A stretch of 64,000 nt of DNA from Okapia johnstoni (GCA_024291935.2 CM044317.1:66578730-66642729); one strand, 5' to 3'. Shown: positions 35,714 through 48,361, counted from the stretch's first letter. Made by a program: numbers and translations. Notes: generated by a model from the letters alone, not told the origin.

Positions 35714-35931
35714 CTTTGTGTTTGCTTAGTTGCTCAGTCATGTCTTTCTCTTTGCAACCCATGGACTGTATGTAGCCCACCAGGCTGCTTAGTCCATGGG
35801 ATTTTTCTGGCAAGAATAGTGGAGTGAGTTGCCATTTCCTTCTCTGGGGGATCTTCCCAACCCAGGGCCCAAACCTGTATCTCCTGAATTACAGACGAAT
35901 TCTTTACCCACTGAGCCATCAGATAAGCCCC
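35714..35931 (-). mobile_element. Bov-tA SINE with 8-bp target-site duplication
   Basis: Antisense Bov-tA runs from the tail 'tgcttagttgctcagtcatg' to the head 'gagccatcagataagcccc'. It is flanked by aaatcaaa at 35706-35713 and 35932-35939. Confidence 0.92.
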
Positions 35932-36003
35932 AAATCAAATTTTCCTTTCAGCCAAATTGGAGATTGAGAAAATTTTCAGTTCCTTCTCTTTAATGATGCA
36001 TAA

Positions 36004-36572
36004 GTGAAAACAGGTTACCATAACTACAGAAAATATGTGGATCCACAGACAGAAGAAGCAAGAAGAACCACAACACTACAGTGGCCAGAACTAAAATCAT
36101 ATCACAGAAAGTTAACCAAGATGAAAAAGCACAGGGTTTTGTGCCAGATAAAGGGACACAATAAAATCTCAGAAAACCAACCAAATGAAGTAGAGTTAGA
36201 CAACCTTCCAGAAAAAGAATTCAGAATAATGATAGTGAAGATAATCCAGGATCTCGGGAGAAAAAAAGGAAGCAAAGATTAAGATGCAAGAAATGTTTAC
36301 CAAAGACCTAGAAGAACTAAAGAATAAATTAATAGGGATGAACAATACACTAGAAGGAATCAAAAGCAGAATAATGGAGGCAGCAGAATGGATAAGTGAC
36401 CTGGAGGACAGAATAGTGGAAATCACTGTTGCAGAACAGAAATAGAAAGAAAGAATGAAAAAAATGAAGACAGCCTAAGAGACCTCTGGGACAACATTAA
36501 GTGCACCACTATTTGCATTATAGCAGTTTCAAAAGGAGAAGAGAAAGAGAAAGGGTCCAAGAAAATATTTGA
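36004..36572 (+). mobile_element. L1 5' part of ORF1, left half of a split L1
   Basis: The text just upstream of and within ORF1 is recognised: 'cagaaagttaaccaagatga' and 'aacaatacactagaaggaat'. 'gaagacagcctaagagacct' also matches. It stops after 'aagaaaatatttgatc' at 36572 and resumes at 38177 with 'gctgaaaacttccccaatat', the expected next part of ORF1 apart from about a dozen missing bases. ORF1 encodes the RNA-binding chaperone of L1; here it is riddled with stops. Confidence 0.78.
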
Positions 36573-38176
36573 TCCAAAGGAATATTTCATGCAAAGATGG
36601 GCACAATAAAGGACAGATATGGTATGGACCTAACAGAAGCAGAAGATATTAAGAAGAGATGGCAACAATACACAGAAGAACTATACAAAAAAAGATCTTC
36701 ATGACCTAGATAACCACGATGGTGTGATCACTCACCTAGAACCAGATAGCCTGGAATGTGAAGTCAAGTGGGCCTCAGGGAGCATTACTACTAACAAAGT
36801 CAGTTAGTTAGCAAATTTGGAAAACACAGCAGTGGCCACAGGACTGACTTTCTTTGCCAATCCCAAAGAAAGGCAATACCAAAGAATGTTCAAACTACCA
36901 CACAATTGCACTCATCTCACACGCTAGCAAAGTAATGCTCAAAATTCTTCAAATCAGGCTTCAATAGTACATGAACCGTGAAATTCCAGATGTTCAAGCT
37001 GGATTTAAAAAGGCAGAGGAACCAGAGAACAAACTGCCAACATCTGTTGGATCACCAAAAAAGCAAGAGTTCCAGAAAAACATCTACTTCTGCTTTATTA
37101 TCTATCCCAAACCTTTGACTGTGTGGATCACAACAAACTGGAAAATTCTTAAAGATATGGGAATACCAGACCACATGATCTGCCTCCTGAGAAATCTGTA
37201 TGCAGGTCAGGAAGCAACAGTTAGAACTATACGTGGAACAACAGACTGGTTCCAAATCAGGAAAGGGGTACATCAAGGCTGTATATTGTTACCCTGCTTA
37301 TTTAACTTATATGCAGAGTACATCATGAGAAATGCTGGGCTGGAGGAAGCACAAGCTGGAATCAAGATTGCCGGGAGAAATATCAATAACCACAGATATG
37401 CAGATGACACCACCCTTACAGCAGAAAGTGAAGAAGAACTAAAGAGCCTCTTGATGAAAGTGGAAGAGGAGAGTGAAAAAGTTGGCTTAAAGCTCAGCAT
37501 TCAGAAAACTAAGATCATGTCATCTCGTCCCATCATTTCATGGCAAATAGATGGGGAAACAATGGAAACAGTGGCTGACTTTATTTTTCTGGGCTCCAAA
37601 ATCACTGCCATTGGTGACTACAGCCTTGAAATTAAAAGATGCTTGCTCCTTGCAAGAAAAGTTATGACCAACCTAGACAGCATATTAAAAAGCAGAGACA
37701 TTACTTTGCCAACAAAGGTCTGTCTAGTCAAAGCTATGGTTTTTCCAGTGGTCATGTATGGATGTGAGAGTTGGACTATAAAGAAAGCTGAGCACCGAAG
37801 AACTGATGCTTTTGAACTGTGGTGTTGGAGAAGACTCTTGAGAGTCCCTTGGACTGCAAGGAGATCCAACCAGTCCATCCTAAAGGAAATCAGTCCAGAA
37901 TATTCATTGGAAGGACTGATGATGAAACTGAAATACTTTGGCCACCTGATGCGAAGAACTGACTCATTGGAAAAGACCCTGAGGCTGGGAAAGATTGAAG
38001 GTCAGAGGAGAAGGGAACGGAAAAGGATGAGATGGTTGGATGGCATCACCGACTTGATGGACATGAGTTTAAGTAAGCTCCGGGAGTTGGTGATGGACAG
38101 GGAAGTCTGGCGTGCTGCAGTCCATGGGGTCGCAAAGAGTTGGACATGTCTGAGTGACTGGACTGAACTGAACAGC
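36573..38176 (+). mobile_element. BovB LINE inserted in L1 ORF1
   Basis: BovB starts in the linker before the reverse transcriptase ('atttcatgcaaagatgggca') and runs to its 3' terminus 'gactggactgaactgaacag'. A deletion of roughly 100 bases lies at about 36800-36812. Orientation matches the host L1. No clear target-site duplication was found. Confidence 0.92.
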
Positions 38177-38179
38177 TGA
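36971..38179 (+). pseudogene. BovB ORF2 C-terminal half, 402 codons open
   Basis: This is the reverse transcriptase and C-terminal region of BovB ORF2. The frame is open but not faithful: two stretches near residues 14-35 and 45-58 are read out of the family frame by compensating indels, and motif A (FIDYAKAFD) is destroyed. Motif B reads GVHQGC. Motif C, YADD, is intact at 37397-37408. The C-terminal [20 protein letters not shown] block is well kept. Loss of motif A predicts a dead enzyme in spite of the long frame. Confidence 0.88.
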
Positions 38180-38740
38180 AAACTTCCCCAATATGGGAAA
38201 GAAAACAGTCAACCACATCCAGGAATCACAGAGAGTCCCCGGCAGTGTAAAACCAAGGAGGAACACACCAAGACACATGGTCATCAGAATGATGAAAATC
38301 AAAGACCAAGATAAAATATTGAAAGCAACAAGGAAAAAATGACAAATAAAATACAAGAGAACTCCGACCAGCTTATCACCTTATTTTTCAACAGAAACTC
38401 TACAAGCCAGAAGGGAATGGCATAATATTTTTAAAGTGATGAAAGGGAAGTACCTATAACCAAGAATACTCTACCCCACAAGACTCTCATTCAAATTTGA
38501 TGAATAAATCAAAAGCTTTCCAGATAAACATAAGAAAAGTCAGCACCACCAAACCAGCTTTACAACAAATACTAAAGGGATTTCTTTAGACAGGAAACAC
38601 AAGAGAAGGGAAAAACTTACACAAAATAAATCCCAAACAATTAAGAAAATGGTCAAGGATCATACATAATTACCTTAACTGTAAATGGATTTAAATGCAC
38701 CAAAAGACAAAGACTAGCTGAGTGGATGCGAACATGGGCA
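38177..38740 (+). mobile_element. L1 ORF1 C-terminal part and ORF1-ORF2 junction
   Basis: It continues the split L1: 'acttccccaatatgggaaag', 'caaggaaaaaatgacaaat', 'gaatactctaccccacaaga', 'ttaccttaactgtaaatgga'. It fades near 38740. Confidence 0.8.
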
Positions 38741-39957
38741 TGTATGCATTTCCACCTCCCACATCACTCTACTTAACCCTCTAAAGTGTATGTAATCATT
38801 TTATATTGTTAGGTTAATCATGTTTCCATTATGGCTTGCAATTATAATTATCTTTTGTCTGGCTATGGATTGTGAAAACTGATAAATGTCTTTTACTATT
38901 GTGATTATGTAACTATTATTCACTTAATACCACCGTATCATGATTGGTCAACAGAAAACAATAGACTTCTATATTACTAAAGCTACCATTTAATAGAAAA
39001 ACTTGTAGCCATTTAAAAAAATCCAGATACATAACAAAATTATCTTGGAATTTTTTTGAAAAGTATAAACGCTCATATATTGCTATTCTCCTCCAAAAAA
39101 AAAAAATGTGGTTCCAAATAAAAGCCCATACTATGATAAGTCTGTCCCTCTGAAGTAAACAGTGGAAAAGAGGAGAAAGGAAATATATATTTTTAAAAAT
39201 GTGTATTTAGTGTTTTCACCAAGATTCAAGACAACATAGTATCTGTGAAATTAGGCCAACAGTTATGGTAAGAGAATAAATTGAGATTAGTAAAGACAGT
39301 ATGAAGATGAAAAACTGAAAGCTAATTTTAAAATTGTATTAGAGATAATAAGCAGAATATTGAAGGCTCAAGAAAATAAAATTGATCAAGTACAAATACA
39401 TTCTCAAAACACAAAATAAACAAAATAATAAAAATGAACAATGGAGAGCAGATCCAACGCACTCAATAGGAATTGCAAAGCAGCAGATAATTGAAAGTTG
39501 ATGAGTCTGGATGTTCAGCCCAAGAGGCTGTATCAGGAATCAGAGCTGCGCACAAGTAAAGGTAGCATAGCATACCTTAAGATTCATTTCAGTAGAACCA
39601 AAATCTGCATCTCATATTAAGGTGATTATGGAAGGTAGAGGAGGATTCAGACTTTCACAACTGAACAGGTATCAGGAAGAACCAAATCCAAATCAGAGTT
39701 GTCAAAAACTAAGAGATCACCTTGGGAACTATACAGTGTGTTACTCTGTATTCACTCAGTATTATTAACATCTCCCCTACTTAAAGTCAATCCTCCTTAC
39801 TTAGTCAGCTGATTTGATGATTTAATTACATCTGCAAAATCCCTTCACTACAACACACCTTGTTTAGTGTTTAATAACACAGGACCACAACGAGGCCAAG
39901 AAGACACATCAAAAAAAGTCAACTGGACAACAATAACAGAAAATAGGACTTTCCACA
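38741..39957. other. Unassigned AT-rich DNA
   Basis: No gene or confident repeat is recognised. Confidence 0.3.
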
Positions 39958-40146
39958 TTTTTACCTACTGCATAGCACAGGGAACTCTGCTCAATGTTAA
40001 GTGGCAGCCTGGATGGGAGGGGAATTTGGGGGAGAATGGATACCTGTATATGTATGGCTGAGTTGCTATGCTGCACACCTGAAATTATCACAACATTATT
40101 AATTGGCTATACTCTAACATAAAATTAAAAATTTAAAAAGAAAAAA
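39958..40146 (+). mobile_element. L1 3' UTR end fragment
   Basis: 'ctgcatagcacagggaactc', 'tatgtatggctgagttgcta' and 'cctgaaattatcacaacatt' are the L1 3' UTR terminal blocks. It ends in an A-rich tail. Confidence 0.8.
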
Positions 40147-41149
40147 GACTTTCCACCTTTTTCCTTTTTTCCCTCAACCTCCTTTCCCTACTAAAGGAGA
40201 AGTCAGAATCCATGGCTAGTGAGCTGAGGTAAACGGAATTGAGGACCCACAAGACAAGGTTTTGACGAGCTGACTGACTACATGTCAAACAACACATCAC
40301 CTTCGAACCTCAAGCAGTACAAATCTGTTGGAAGTTCATGGTTTTTATTATTATACTAAACAGGCCACATTAACTACTAAAATCAGACACTTTTGTGACT
40401 GAAAGGCATCATAAAATCTACAATGGGAGTAATTTGAAAATGCTAGGACCCTACCAAAGATTTTATCTGTAATTTCTAAAAAACTAGGCCACTAAGCAGA
40501 GTTACAAAAAAAGAGTAAAGAAGGAATAGAGTTGTTTCTTCTTGAACACCTTGAGATTTCTTTTGTTAAATTATAATAATTTACTTCTATGCTAAACCTT
40601 CTATGCTAGATCCCTACATCAACTTTAGAGCAATATATCCAACTTCTTCAATATTTATAGTTAGAGGTCCAATAATTATCGTATCTGAAACTGAATACTC
40701 CTAAATCTGGTGCATTCTAAGCCCTCCACTTCTCAGGAAATGATGTGAACCTCACTGGGCTTCTCAGTACAAACAATGTTAGCTTATCCTTTTGCACCTT
40801 ATTCTCTCAAAATCCAAATATAATACACAAGATTTCAAACAATTTTTCTAAACCCAACTCTTACCAGCATGTATTTCATTCCCCTTAGTATTGTTCCCCA
40901 TCAACTCTAACCAGAAATATGATAATCACCTTCTAATAGCTCTTCTGTTATCCTCACCCTCTATAAATCAATTTTGAACTTGGCAGTCAGAGCTCAGTAT
41001 TTAAAACAAATCACAAAATTGAACAGACACCAAAGAAAGCAAGGCTAAGGAAACAGAAGAAGGTAAGGGGAAAAAATGAACATGTGAAACAGAAATAATG
41101 AAGCTAAATGGATGCAAGGGATAGTAATCAAAATAATAGAAATGTGACA
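40147..41149. other. Unassigned DNA
   Basis: No gene or confident repeat is recognised. Confidence 0.3.
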
Positions 41150-41900
41150 AATATTGATGATACTAAAATAGAACAGGAAAAAAATCCTTCATCTCAAAAA
41201 AACTTTCTGAAATGAAGATTTGGAACTAAACATCAAATACACACACTGTGTACCTGGAAAAACTTACAAACAACAGTCAATATCAAGGTATATTCTAGTA
41301 GAATTACAGAATGTTAATGATAAATAGAAAAAAATACTATAGGTTTCTAGCCATTAAGGCCAATTCACATATATGAGAAAGAAAATCAGATGAATATCAG
41401 ATTTTTTGAAACACAAAACTTTATAATAGAAAAATGAATTAGCATATTTAGGATACTCAAGGAACAGAAAGTGTGCATCAACATTTTACATCCAGCCAAA
41501 CTGACATCTTTATACAAACCCCACAAATAATGATTAAATTTAAAAGGTAGAGAATGATGTTCCTGAACTTATTCCTGTGAAATCTACTAGAGACTACATT
41601 GCCAACAACTAAGAAATGACTAGAAAAATTTTACATAAAGACTGGCTATGAACACAAAATATATTTAACTATAAAATGAAATCCATATGGTTGTGTTTAA
41701 ATGTGACAGATTGCTATGTAATTTTATTCGCCCTAGTAATATAGGTAAGATACATGCAAAATGAGAAGAAAGCAGGGTAGTACATGGAAAGGTAAATAAG
41801 CTCACTGATGGCCATATTAATTATTAGCAAAAATATACCTATTTCTTACTTTCAGTTGATGCTCTGGCAAAGCATAGGCAGTGGAAAGAAAAGATTATTA
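41150..41900 (+). mobile_element. Possible old L1 ORF1 region
   Basis: 'agtagaattacagaatgtta' and 'tttacatccagccaaactga' suggest an old L1 ORF1 C-terminus. It is degenerate and weakly supported. Confidence 0.35.
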
Positions 41901-41989
41901 AGAAAGAGAAAGAAGAGACTGTTAGTAGCCTTAATACTATTCATATTAAACAACTAAGTGTGTCTAAATGAAGAAGACTAAATGAAGGA

Positions 41990-43008
41990 AGAAGACTGAC
42001 CATCTGACCCGTCTCTTGAGAAACCTGTATGCAGGTCAGGAAGCAACAGTTAGAACTGGACATGGAATAACAGACTGGTTCCAAATCGGGAAAGGAGTAC
42101 GTCAAGGCTGTCTATTGTCACCCTGCTTATTTAACTTATATGCAGAGTACATCATGAGAAACGCTGGGCTGGAAGAGGCACAAGCTGAAATCAAGATTGC
42201 TGGGAGAAATATCAATAACCTCAGATATGCAGATGACACCACCCTTATGGCAGAAAGTGAAGAGGAACTAAAGAGCCTCTTGATGAAGGTGAAAGAGGAG
42301 AGTGAAAAAGTTGGCTTAAAGCTCAACGTTCAGAAAACTAAGATCATGGCATCTGGTCCCATCACTTCATGGGAAATAGATGGGGAAACAGTGGAAACAG
42401 TGTCAGACTTTATTTTGGGGGGCTCTAAAATCACTGGAGATGGTGATTGCAGCCATGAAATTAAAAGACGCTTACTCCTTGGAAGGAAGGTTATGGCCAA
42501 CCTAGATTGCATATTTAAAAGCAGAGACATTACTTTGCCAACAAAAGTCCGTCTAGTCAAGGCTATGGTTTTTCCAGTGGTCATGTATGGATGTGAGAGT
42601 TGGACAGTGAAGAAGGCTGAGCGCCAAAGAATTGATGCTTTTGAACTGTGGTGTTGGAGAAGACTCTTGAGAGTCCCTTGGACTACAAGGAGATCCAATC
42701 AATCCATCCTAAAAGAGATCAATCCTGGGCGTTCATTGGAAGGACTGATGTTGAAGCTGAAACTCCAATACTTTGGCCACCTCATGCGAAGAGTTGACTC
42801 ATTGGAAAAGACCCTAATGCTGGGTAGGATTGGGGGCAGGAGGAGAAGGGGACGACAGAGGATGAGATGGTTGGATGGCATCACCGACTCGATGGACATG
42901 GGTTTGGGTAGACTCCGGGAGTTGGTGGTGGACAGAGAGGCCTGGCGTGCTGCAATTCATGGGGTCGCAAAGAGTCGGACGCGACTGAGCGACTGAACTG
43001 AACTGAAC
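41990..43008 (+). mobile_element. BovB LINE 3' third with 7-bp direct repeats
   Basis: It starts in 'ccatctgacccgtctcttga' (reverse transcriptase) and ends at the 3' terminus (three gaact units). Flanking tgaagga at 41983-41989 and 43009-43015 is a likely target-site duplication. This is the best preserved of the plus-strand copies. Confidence 0.93.
42016..42996 (+). pseudogene. BovB ORF2 C-terminal fragment, 326 codons open to the end
   Basis: It encodes the end of the reverse transcriptase and the whole C-terminal region without a stop. Motif B is GVRQGC. Motif C, YADD, is at 42226-42237. The C-terminal block [20 protein letters not shown] is intact. Truncation removes motif A and the endonuclease, so it is inactive. 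The uninterrupted frame suggests a relatively recent insertion. Confidence 0.9.
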
Positions 43009-43169
43009 TGAAGGATGTTATATAAAAATCTTAGTGTAACTTTAAAAAAAAATCTATCAAAATAAAAAGATAATCTTTTCTAAATACCAAAAGATATAAT
43101 AAGGGGATGGGGAGGGCAAGTGAAAGCATACAAAGGAAATAAAATAAACTAACAAACTATACACACACA

Positions 43170-43359
43170 GGCTTCTCTGGTGGCTCAGCTGGTAAAGAAT
43201 CTACCTGTAATGCAGGAGACCTGCGTTTGATCCCTGGGTTGGGAAGATCTCCTGGAGAAGGGAACAGCTACCACTCAAGTGTTCTGGCCTAGAGAATTCC
43301 ATGGGCTATATAGTCCATGGGGTTGTAAAGAGTTGGACATGACTGAGGGACTTTTACAG
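43170..43359 (+). mobile_element. Bov-tA SINE with 12-bp target-site duplication
   Basis: The head 'gcttctctggtggctcagct', body and tail 'gttggacatgactgagggac' are all present. It is flanked by tatacacacaca at 43158-43169 and 43360-43371. Confidence 0.92.
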
Positions 43360-43524
43360 TATACACACACATATATACAAATATACACAACATATAAATA
43401 TACATACCCACAAATATGTGTATATGAATAAATACTGATCATTCAAATATACTGGACACAAAACACCTACTAAAAGAAAAAAGTTTTCCCATAGGCTAAC
43501 AAAACAAAGTCCAATTCTATGATC

Positions 43525-43606
43525 TCTGGGTCAGAAAGATCCCCTGGAGAAGGGCATGGCAACCCACTCCAGTAACTTACCTGGAGAATCCTATGGACAG
43601 AGGTCA
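43525..43606 (+). mobile_element. Bov-tA middle fragment
   Basis: 'gatcccctggagaagggcat' and 'cccactccagtaacttacct' are Bov-tA body. Both ends are missing. Confidence 0.85.
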
Positions 43607-44329
43607 CAACTCACAACCTTGCTATCCAACAAAATAAAATTTACAACTCCAAATTAAATATTTAAAATGGCAAAGAAAAAAAGATAAACTTATAAAACTA
43701 AGTGTACAATTCACCATGAAAATATAATTACTACTACAAGAGCAGCAATTTTCATAGGGAAGAAACTGTAGGCAAGGAAAAAGTGAAAAATGCTTAAAAA
43801 TTAATACCAGATACAGAACATTTCTGTCAGAGAATAGAAAAAGTTGTAAAAGAACTTCACCACTCCTCAAGAGAGTGGGAATAAAGATGGAGAACATAAA
43901 TGCCAGAGTTGTGAACTGGATAAATTCATTAATACCCAAGTTGTTCCTGAGCACAGAAGAGAAGGAAAAACTTGAAAATTATTTTTATAAGACAAATATA
44001 ATGTAACATTAACACAAAAACATGATAAGATCAGACAAAAAAGGACATTACTATAAATATTCCCCATGGGTATTATGGCAGAAATCTAAAATATCAAAAA
44101 AGCAAATGCAATAGCCTGTTAAAAATTAATATATATAGGCGATAGGGATTTATTCCAGGAATGACAGAGTGAACCAACACTAAGAAAGCCATCAATTTAA
44201 TCATCATTGAAATAAACCTAAGCTGAAAAGTCATGTGAATATCTCTTCAGACCTTGTAAGACACTTGACAACATTAAAAATCCTTTCCTGTTAAAAGCAT
44301 TTGATAAAACAGGAAGTGACTTAACATGT

Positions 44330-44361
44330 ACTCACACACATACAAACACACACACACACAG
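44330..44361. repeat. (CA)n microsatellite
   Basis: This is a short, slightly interrupted ca/aca tract. Confidence 0.85.
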
Positions 44362-44721
44362 GCCATTATTGTGCAGTATATGAGAAAACAGTCATTTCTG
44401 CAATAATAGCAGCAAAATAAATAAATAAATAAAGGATCTCTACTTTCTCCACTATATTTGAGCACTGAGTGGGAATAACTGACAAGAGTAAGCAACTGGA
44501 TACAAGTACTTTTAAAGGATGAGGTAAACCTACCTTTATGTATGGGGAAGTAACTGAGCAGCTGGAAATCATCTACTAAAAATATTAACAGAAAAATTCT
44601 TAAAAAATGTAAGAGAACTGAGTAAAGTACAGGGACCTAAATCTTACACAGATAGATAGCCTTCCCATGTAAAACTTATAACTGATTAGAAGGTACAATG
44701 GAAGGAGACACTCCATACATA

Positions 44722-44941
44722 TGTGCTATGCTAAGTTGCCACAGTTGTGTCTGACTCTGCAACTCCATGGACCGTAGCCCTCCAGGCTCCTCTGTCCATG
44801 GGATTCTCCAGGCAAGAATACTGGAGTGGGTTGCCATGCCCTCCTCCAGGGGATCTTCCCCACCCAGGGATTGAACCTGCATCTCTTATGTCTCCTGAAT
44901 TGGCAGGCAGGTTCTTTACGACTAGCACCACTTGGGAAGCC
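44722..44941 (-). mobile_element. Bov-tA SINE, minus strand
   Basis: Antisense Bov-tA runs from the tail 'gctaagttgccacagttgtg' to the head 'ccacttgggaagccc'. The short direct repeat ctccat (44711-44716 and 44942-44947) may be the target-site duplication. Confidence 0.9.
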
Positions 44942-45404
44942 CTCCATTTATCATAGCAAACAACAATAAAGGTTCAGAAACTGAGTACTGAAACAAAAAG
45001 CATACACAAAGAGACTTTAGTGAGTAGAAATACTCCACCATGGCATAAAGAATATGTAACATCACACACATTTCAATTCTAAATTTAAAAGTTTAATTTC
45101 AATAAAATTACCATCAGTGCACTTTTCCCTGGAGCTAACCAAGTATGTCTTAAACCTCACATGGAAGAATGCATATGAAATTAGAGCCACAATACCCTGA
45201 AAACAAGAGTTTATACATATAGACAACCACACACACAAAAAGCCAATTTAAAAAAGTACATGGGTATACTTATTTAGATTAAACTTAAAAATAGAGCTAA
45301 TATGCTAATATGAGTCAAAAGAGTGGTTACCTTTAACTGGGAGAAGGCAAAGAGGAATCCACTATGATAATGAAAATTTTAAAAATCTTGTTTGAAGACG
45401 AAAA

Positions 45405-45772
45405 CAAATATCATATACTAACACATACATAAGGAATCTAGAAAAATAGTACTAATAAACATACTTACAGGGCAGGAATAAAGATGCAGATGTAGAGAAT
45501 GTACTTGTGGACATAGGGCGGGAAGGAGAAGGTAGGACAAACTGAGAGCGTAGCACTGACATATATATGCTACTACCATGTGTTAAACAGCTAGTGGGAA
45601 ACTGCTCTGTGATGACCTAAAGACCTAAAGGAATGAGATGAAGGAGGTGGAAGGTAGGAGCCAGAGGGAAGGGATATATGTACACATATAGCTAATTTCA
45701 TATTTTTTTTGATGACAGAAATTAACACAATAATGTAAAGCACTTATACTCCAATTAAATAAATAAGTAAAA
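45405..45772 (+). mobile_element. L1 3' UTR fragment
   Basis: 'atatactaacacatacataa', 'aacagctagtgggaaactgc' and a purine-rich run near 45630-45675 are L1 3' UTR. The tail 'actccaattaaataaataa' ends at about 45770. Confidence 0.8.
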
Positions 45773-46458
45773 ACTTCCACAAACATTTATGTATTGGGTT
45801 TTGTATAGACATAAGTTTCCCCTTAATTGGATAAATACCTAAGAGAGTGACTGCTGGATTATATGGTAAATCTATGTTGAGCTTTATAAGAAATTTCCAA
45901 ATTGTCTTCCAAAATGGCTGTACTATTTTGCACTCCTACTAGCAATGAATGAGAGTTTCTGTTAGGTTCCATCCTCACCAGCATCTGATGTGCTCAGTTT
46001 TTTGATTTTAGCCAGTCTAGTAGGGATGTCATATCATCACATTACTATCTTAATCTACAATTTCCTAGTGACAAGATAGTTAATATCTTTTCATATACTT
46101 ATTTCCCTTCTGTATATCTTCCTTTAGGATATGTATGTTCAGAGGTTTGGCCCATTTTTCATTTGGGTTGTTTTCTTATTTTTTAGTTGCAAAAGCTCTT
46201 GTTTATTTTTGGATATAAATCCCTTATCAGATAGATGTCTTGCAAATAGTTGTACCCAGTTTGTGGCCTGTTGTTCCATTATCTTAACAACGCCTTTTCA
46301 AGGGAAGAAGTTTTTAATTTTAATAATCCAACTTAACTTCTCTTTCATACATTGTGCTTTTAGTGCTGTATCTACAAATTCATTGCTAAACTCAAGGTTA
46401 TTTACATTTGGGTCTCTTATCTTCTATCTATCTACAGTTTTACATTTTAACTTCAGTT

Positions 46459-46997
46459 CAGTTCAGTTGCTCAGTCATGTCCGACTCTTTGTGACCCCAT
46501 GGACTGTAGCACACCAGGCTTCCCTGTCCATCACCCACTCCTGGAGCTTGTTTAAACTCATGTCCATCAAGTCGGTGATGCCGTCCAACCATCTCACCCT
46601 CTGTCATCTCCTTCTCCTCCACCTTCAATCTTTCCCAGCATCAGGGTCTTTTCCAATGAGTCAGTTCTTTGCATCAGGTGACCAAAGTATTAGAGTTTCA
46701 GCTTCAGCATCAGTCCTTCCAATGAATATTCAGGATTGATTTCCTCTAGAATTGACTGATTTGATTTTCTTGCAGTCCTAGAGACTCTTAAGAGTCTTCT
46801 CCAACACCATAGTTCAAAAGCATCGATTCTTCAGTGCTCAGCTTTCCTTATAGTCCAACCCTCATATCCATACATGACTACTGGAAAAATCATAGCCTTG
46901 ACTAGATGGACCTTTGTTGGCAAAGTAATGTCTCTGCTTTTTAATATGCTGTCTAGGTTGGTCATAGCTTTTCTTCCAAGGAGCAAGTGTCTTTTAA
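46459..46997 (-). mobile_element. BovB 3' fragment with 13-bp target-site duplication
   Basis: The BovB 3' terminus is at the left and the copy is truncated at 'cttttaa' on the right. It is flanked by tttaacttcagtt at 46446-46458 and 46998-47010, so the first bases of the terminus overlap the repeat. ORF2 C-terminal coding is broken. Confidence 0.94.
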
Positions 46998-47744
46998 TTT
47001 AACTTCAGTTTCAAGTTAATTTTTGTGAAATGTTAAAGTCTGTATTAACTGTTCCATATATGAATGCTCGATTGTTCTAGTACCACTTACTGAAAAACAT
47101 TTTCTTTATTGAATTGTCTTTTCTACTCTGTAGAAGATCATTTGACTTTATCTGAATACTATTTCTGGGCTTTGTTTTGTTCCACTGATATGTCTGTCTA
47201 TTATTTGACTAATACCACACTGTCTTGGTTACTACTAAAGTGTAAAGGTAGTGTCAATCTTCCACTTTTGTTCTCTTTCTGTGTTATGTTGCCTATTCTG
47301 GGTCATTTTGCCTGTCCATAGAAACTTGAGAATAAGCTTATATATATCCACTAAATAACTGCTATGACTTGGATTAAGACTGTATTGAATCTACAAACCA
47401 AGTTGGGAACTTGAACAGGAAATAGTTATCTGTTGGAGATTCTTTGATTTCTTTCATCAGAGTTTTACAATTTTCCTCATGAGATCCTGAACACATTTTG
47501 TTAGACCCAGACTTAAATTTTTCATTTTTCATGGTGCTAATGTAAATGATATTATGTTCTTAAATTCAAATTTCAATTTTCATTGCTGATATATAGAAAG
47601 CAATTGACTTTGGTATATTAAACTTACATCCTTCTGCCTTACTGTAACAGTTTAGTTCCTGGAACTTTTCACTGTTGCTAAATCTTTAGAATTTTCTACA
47701 CAGTCATGCCATCTGTGAACATAGACAGCTTTATTTCTTCTTTC

Positions 47745-47774
47745 TTAATCTGTATTAAGATTAATACAGATTAA
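47745..47774. repeat. Perfect 14-bp inverted repeat at a BovB 5' junction
   Basis: Arms ttaatctgtattaa (47745-47758) and ttaatacagattaa (47761-47774) are separated by ga. The BovB starts 9 bases further right. Confidence 0.93.
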
Positions 47775-47782
47775 TCTGTATA

Positions 47783-48361
47783 ATCCAAAATCACTGCAGA
47801 TGGTGACTGCAGACATGAAATAAAAAGATGCTTCCTCCCTGGAAGAAAAGTTATGACCAATCGAGACAACATATTAAAAAGCAGAGACATTCCTTTGCCA
47901 ACAAAGGTCCATCTAGTCAAGGCTATGGTTTTTCCAGTAGTCATGTATGAATGTGAGAGTTTGGACTATAAAGAAACCTGAGTGCCAAAGAATTGATGAT
48001 TTTGAACTGTGGTGCTGGAGAAGACTCTTGAGAGTCCCTTGGACTGCAAGGAGATGCAACCAGTCCATCCTAAAGGAAATCAGTCCTGACTGTTCATTGG
48101 AAGGACTGATGTTGAAGCTGAAACTCCAATACTTTGGCCACCTAATGCGAAGAGCTGACTCATTTGAAAAGACTGACGCTGGGAAAGATTGAAGGCGAGA
48201 GGAGAGGGGATGAGAGAGGATGAGATGGTTGGATGGCATCACTGACTCAAAGGACATGAGTTTGAGTAAACCCTGGGAGTTGGTGATGGACAGGGAGGCC
48301 TGGCGTGCTACAGTCCATGGGGTCACAGAGTCGGACACAACTGAGTGAATGAACTGAACTA
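47783..48361 (+). mobile_element. BovB 3' fragment with 10-bp target-site duplication
   Basis: It begins in 'ccaaaatcactgcagatggt' and ends at the BovB terminus. The duplication aatctgtata occurs at 47773-47782 and 48362-48371. A one-base insertion near 47960 shifts ORF2, so the frame 47947-48192 is only partly faithful. Confidence 0.93.

Larger units (their letters stand above)
43990..45300 (+). mobile_element. Old L1 ORF2 remnant, interrupted by Bov-tA
   Basis: 'gatttattccaggaatgaca', 'aaaagcatttgataaaacag' and 'ggatctctactttctccact' follow L1 reverse transcriptase coding order. After the SINE, 'ctcacatggaagaatgcata' also fits. No open frame survives. Confidence 0.5.

Noticed and set aside
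46131..46739. A 202-codon plus-strand frame
   Set aside because: It runs through antisense L1 into antisense BovB and switches element midway. It is a chance frame.
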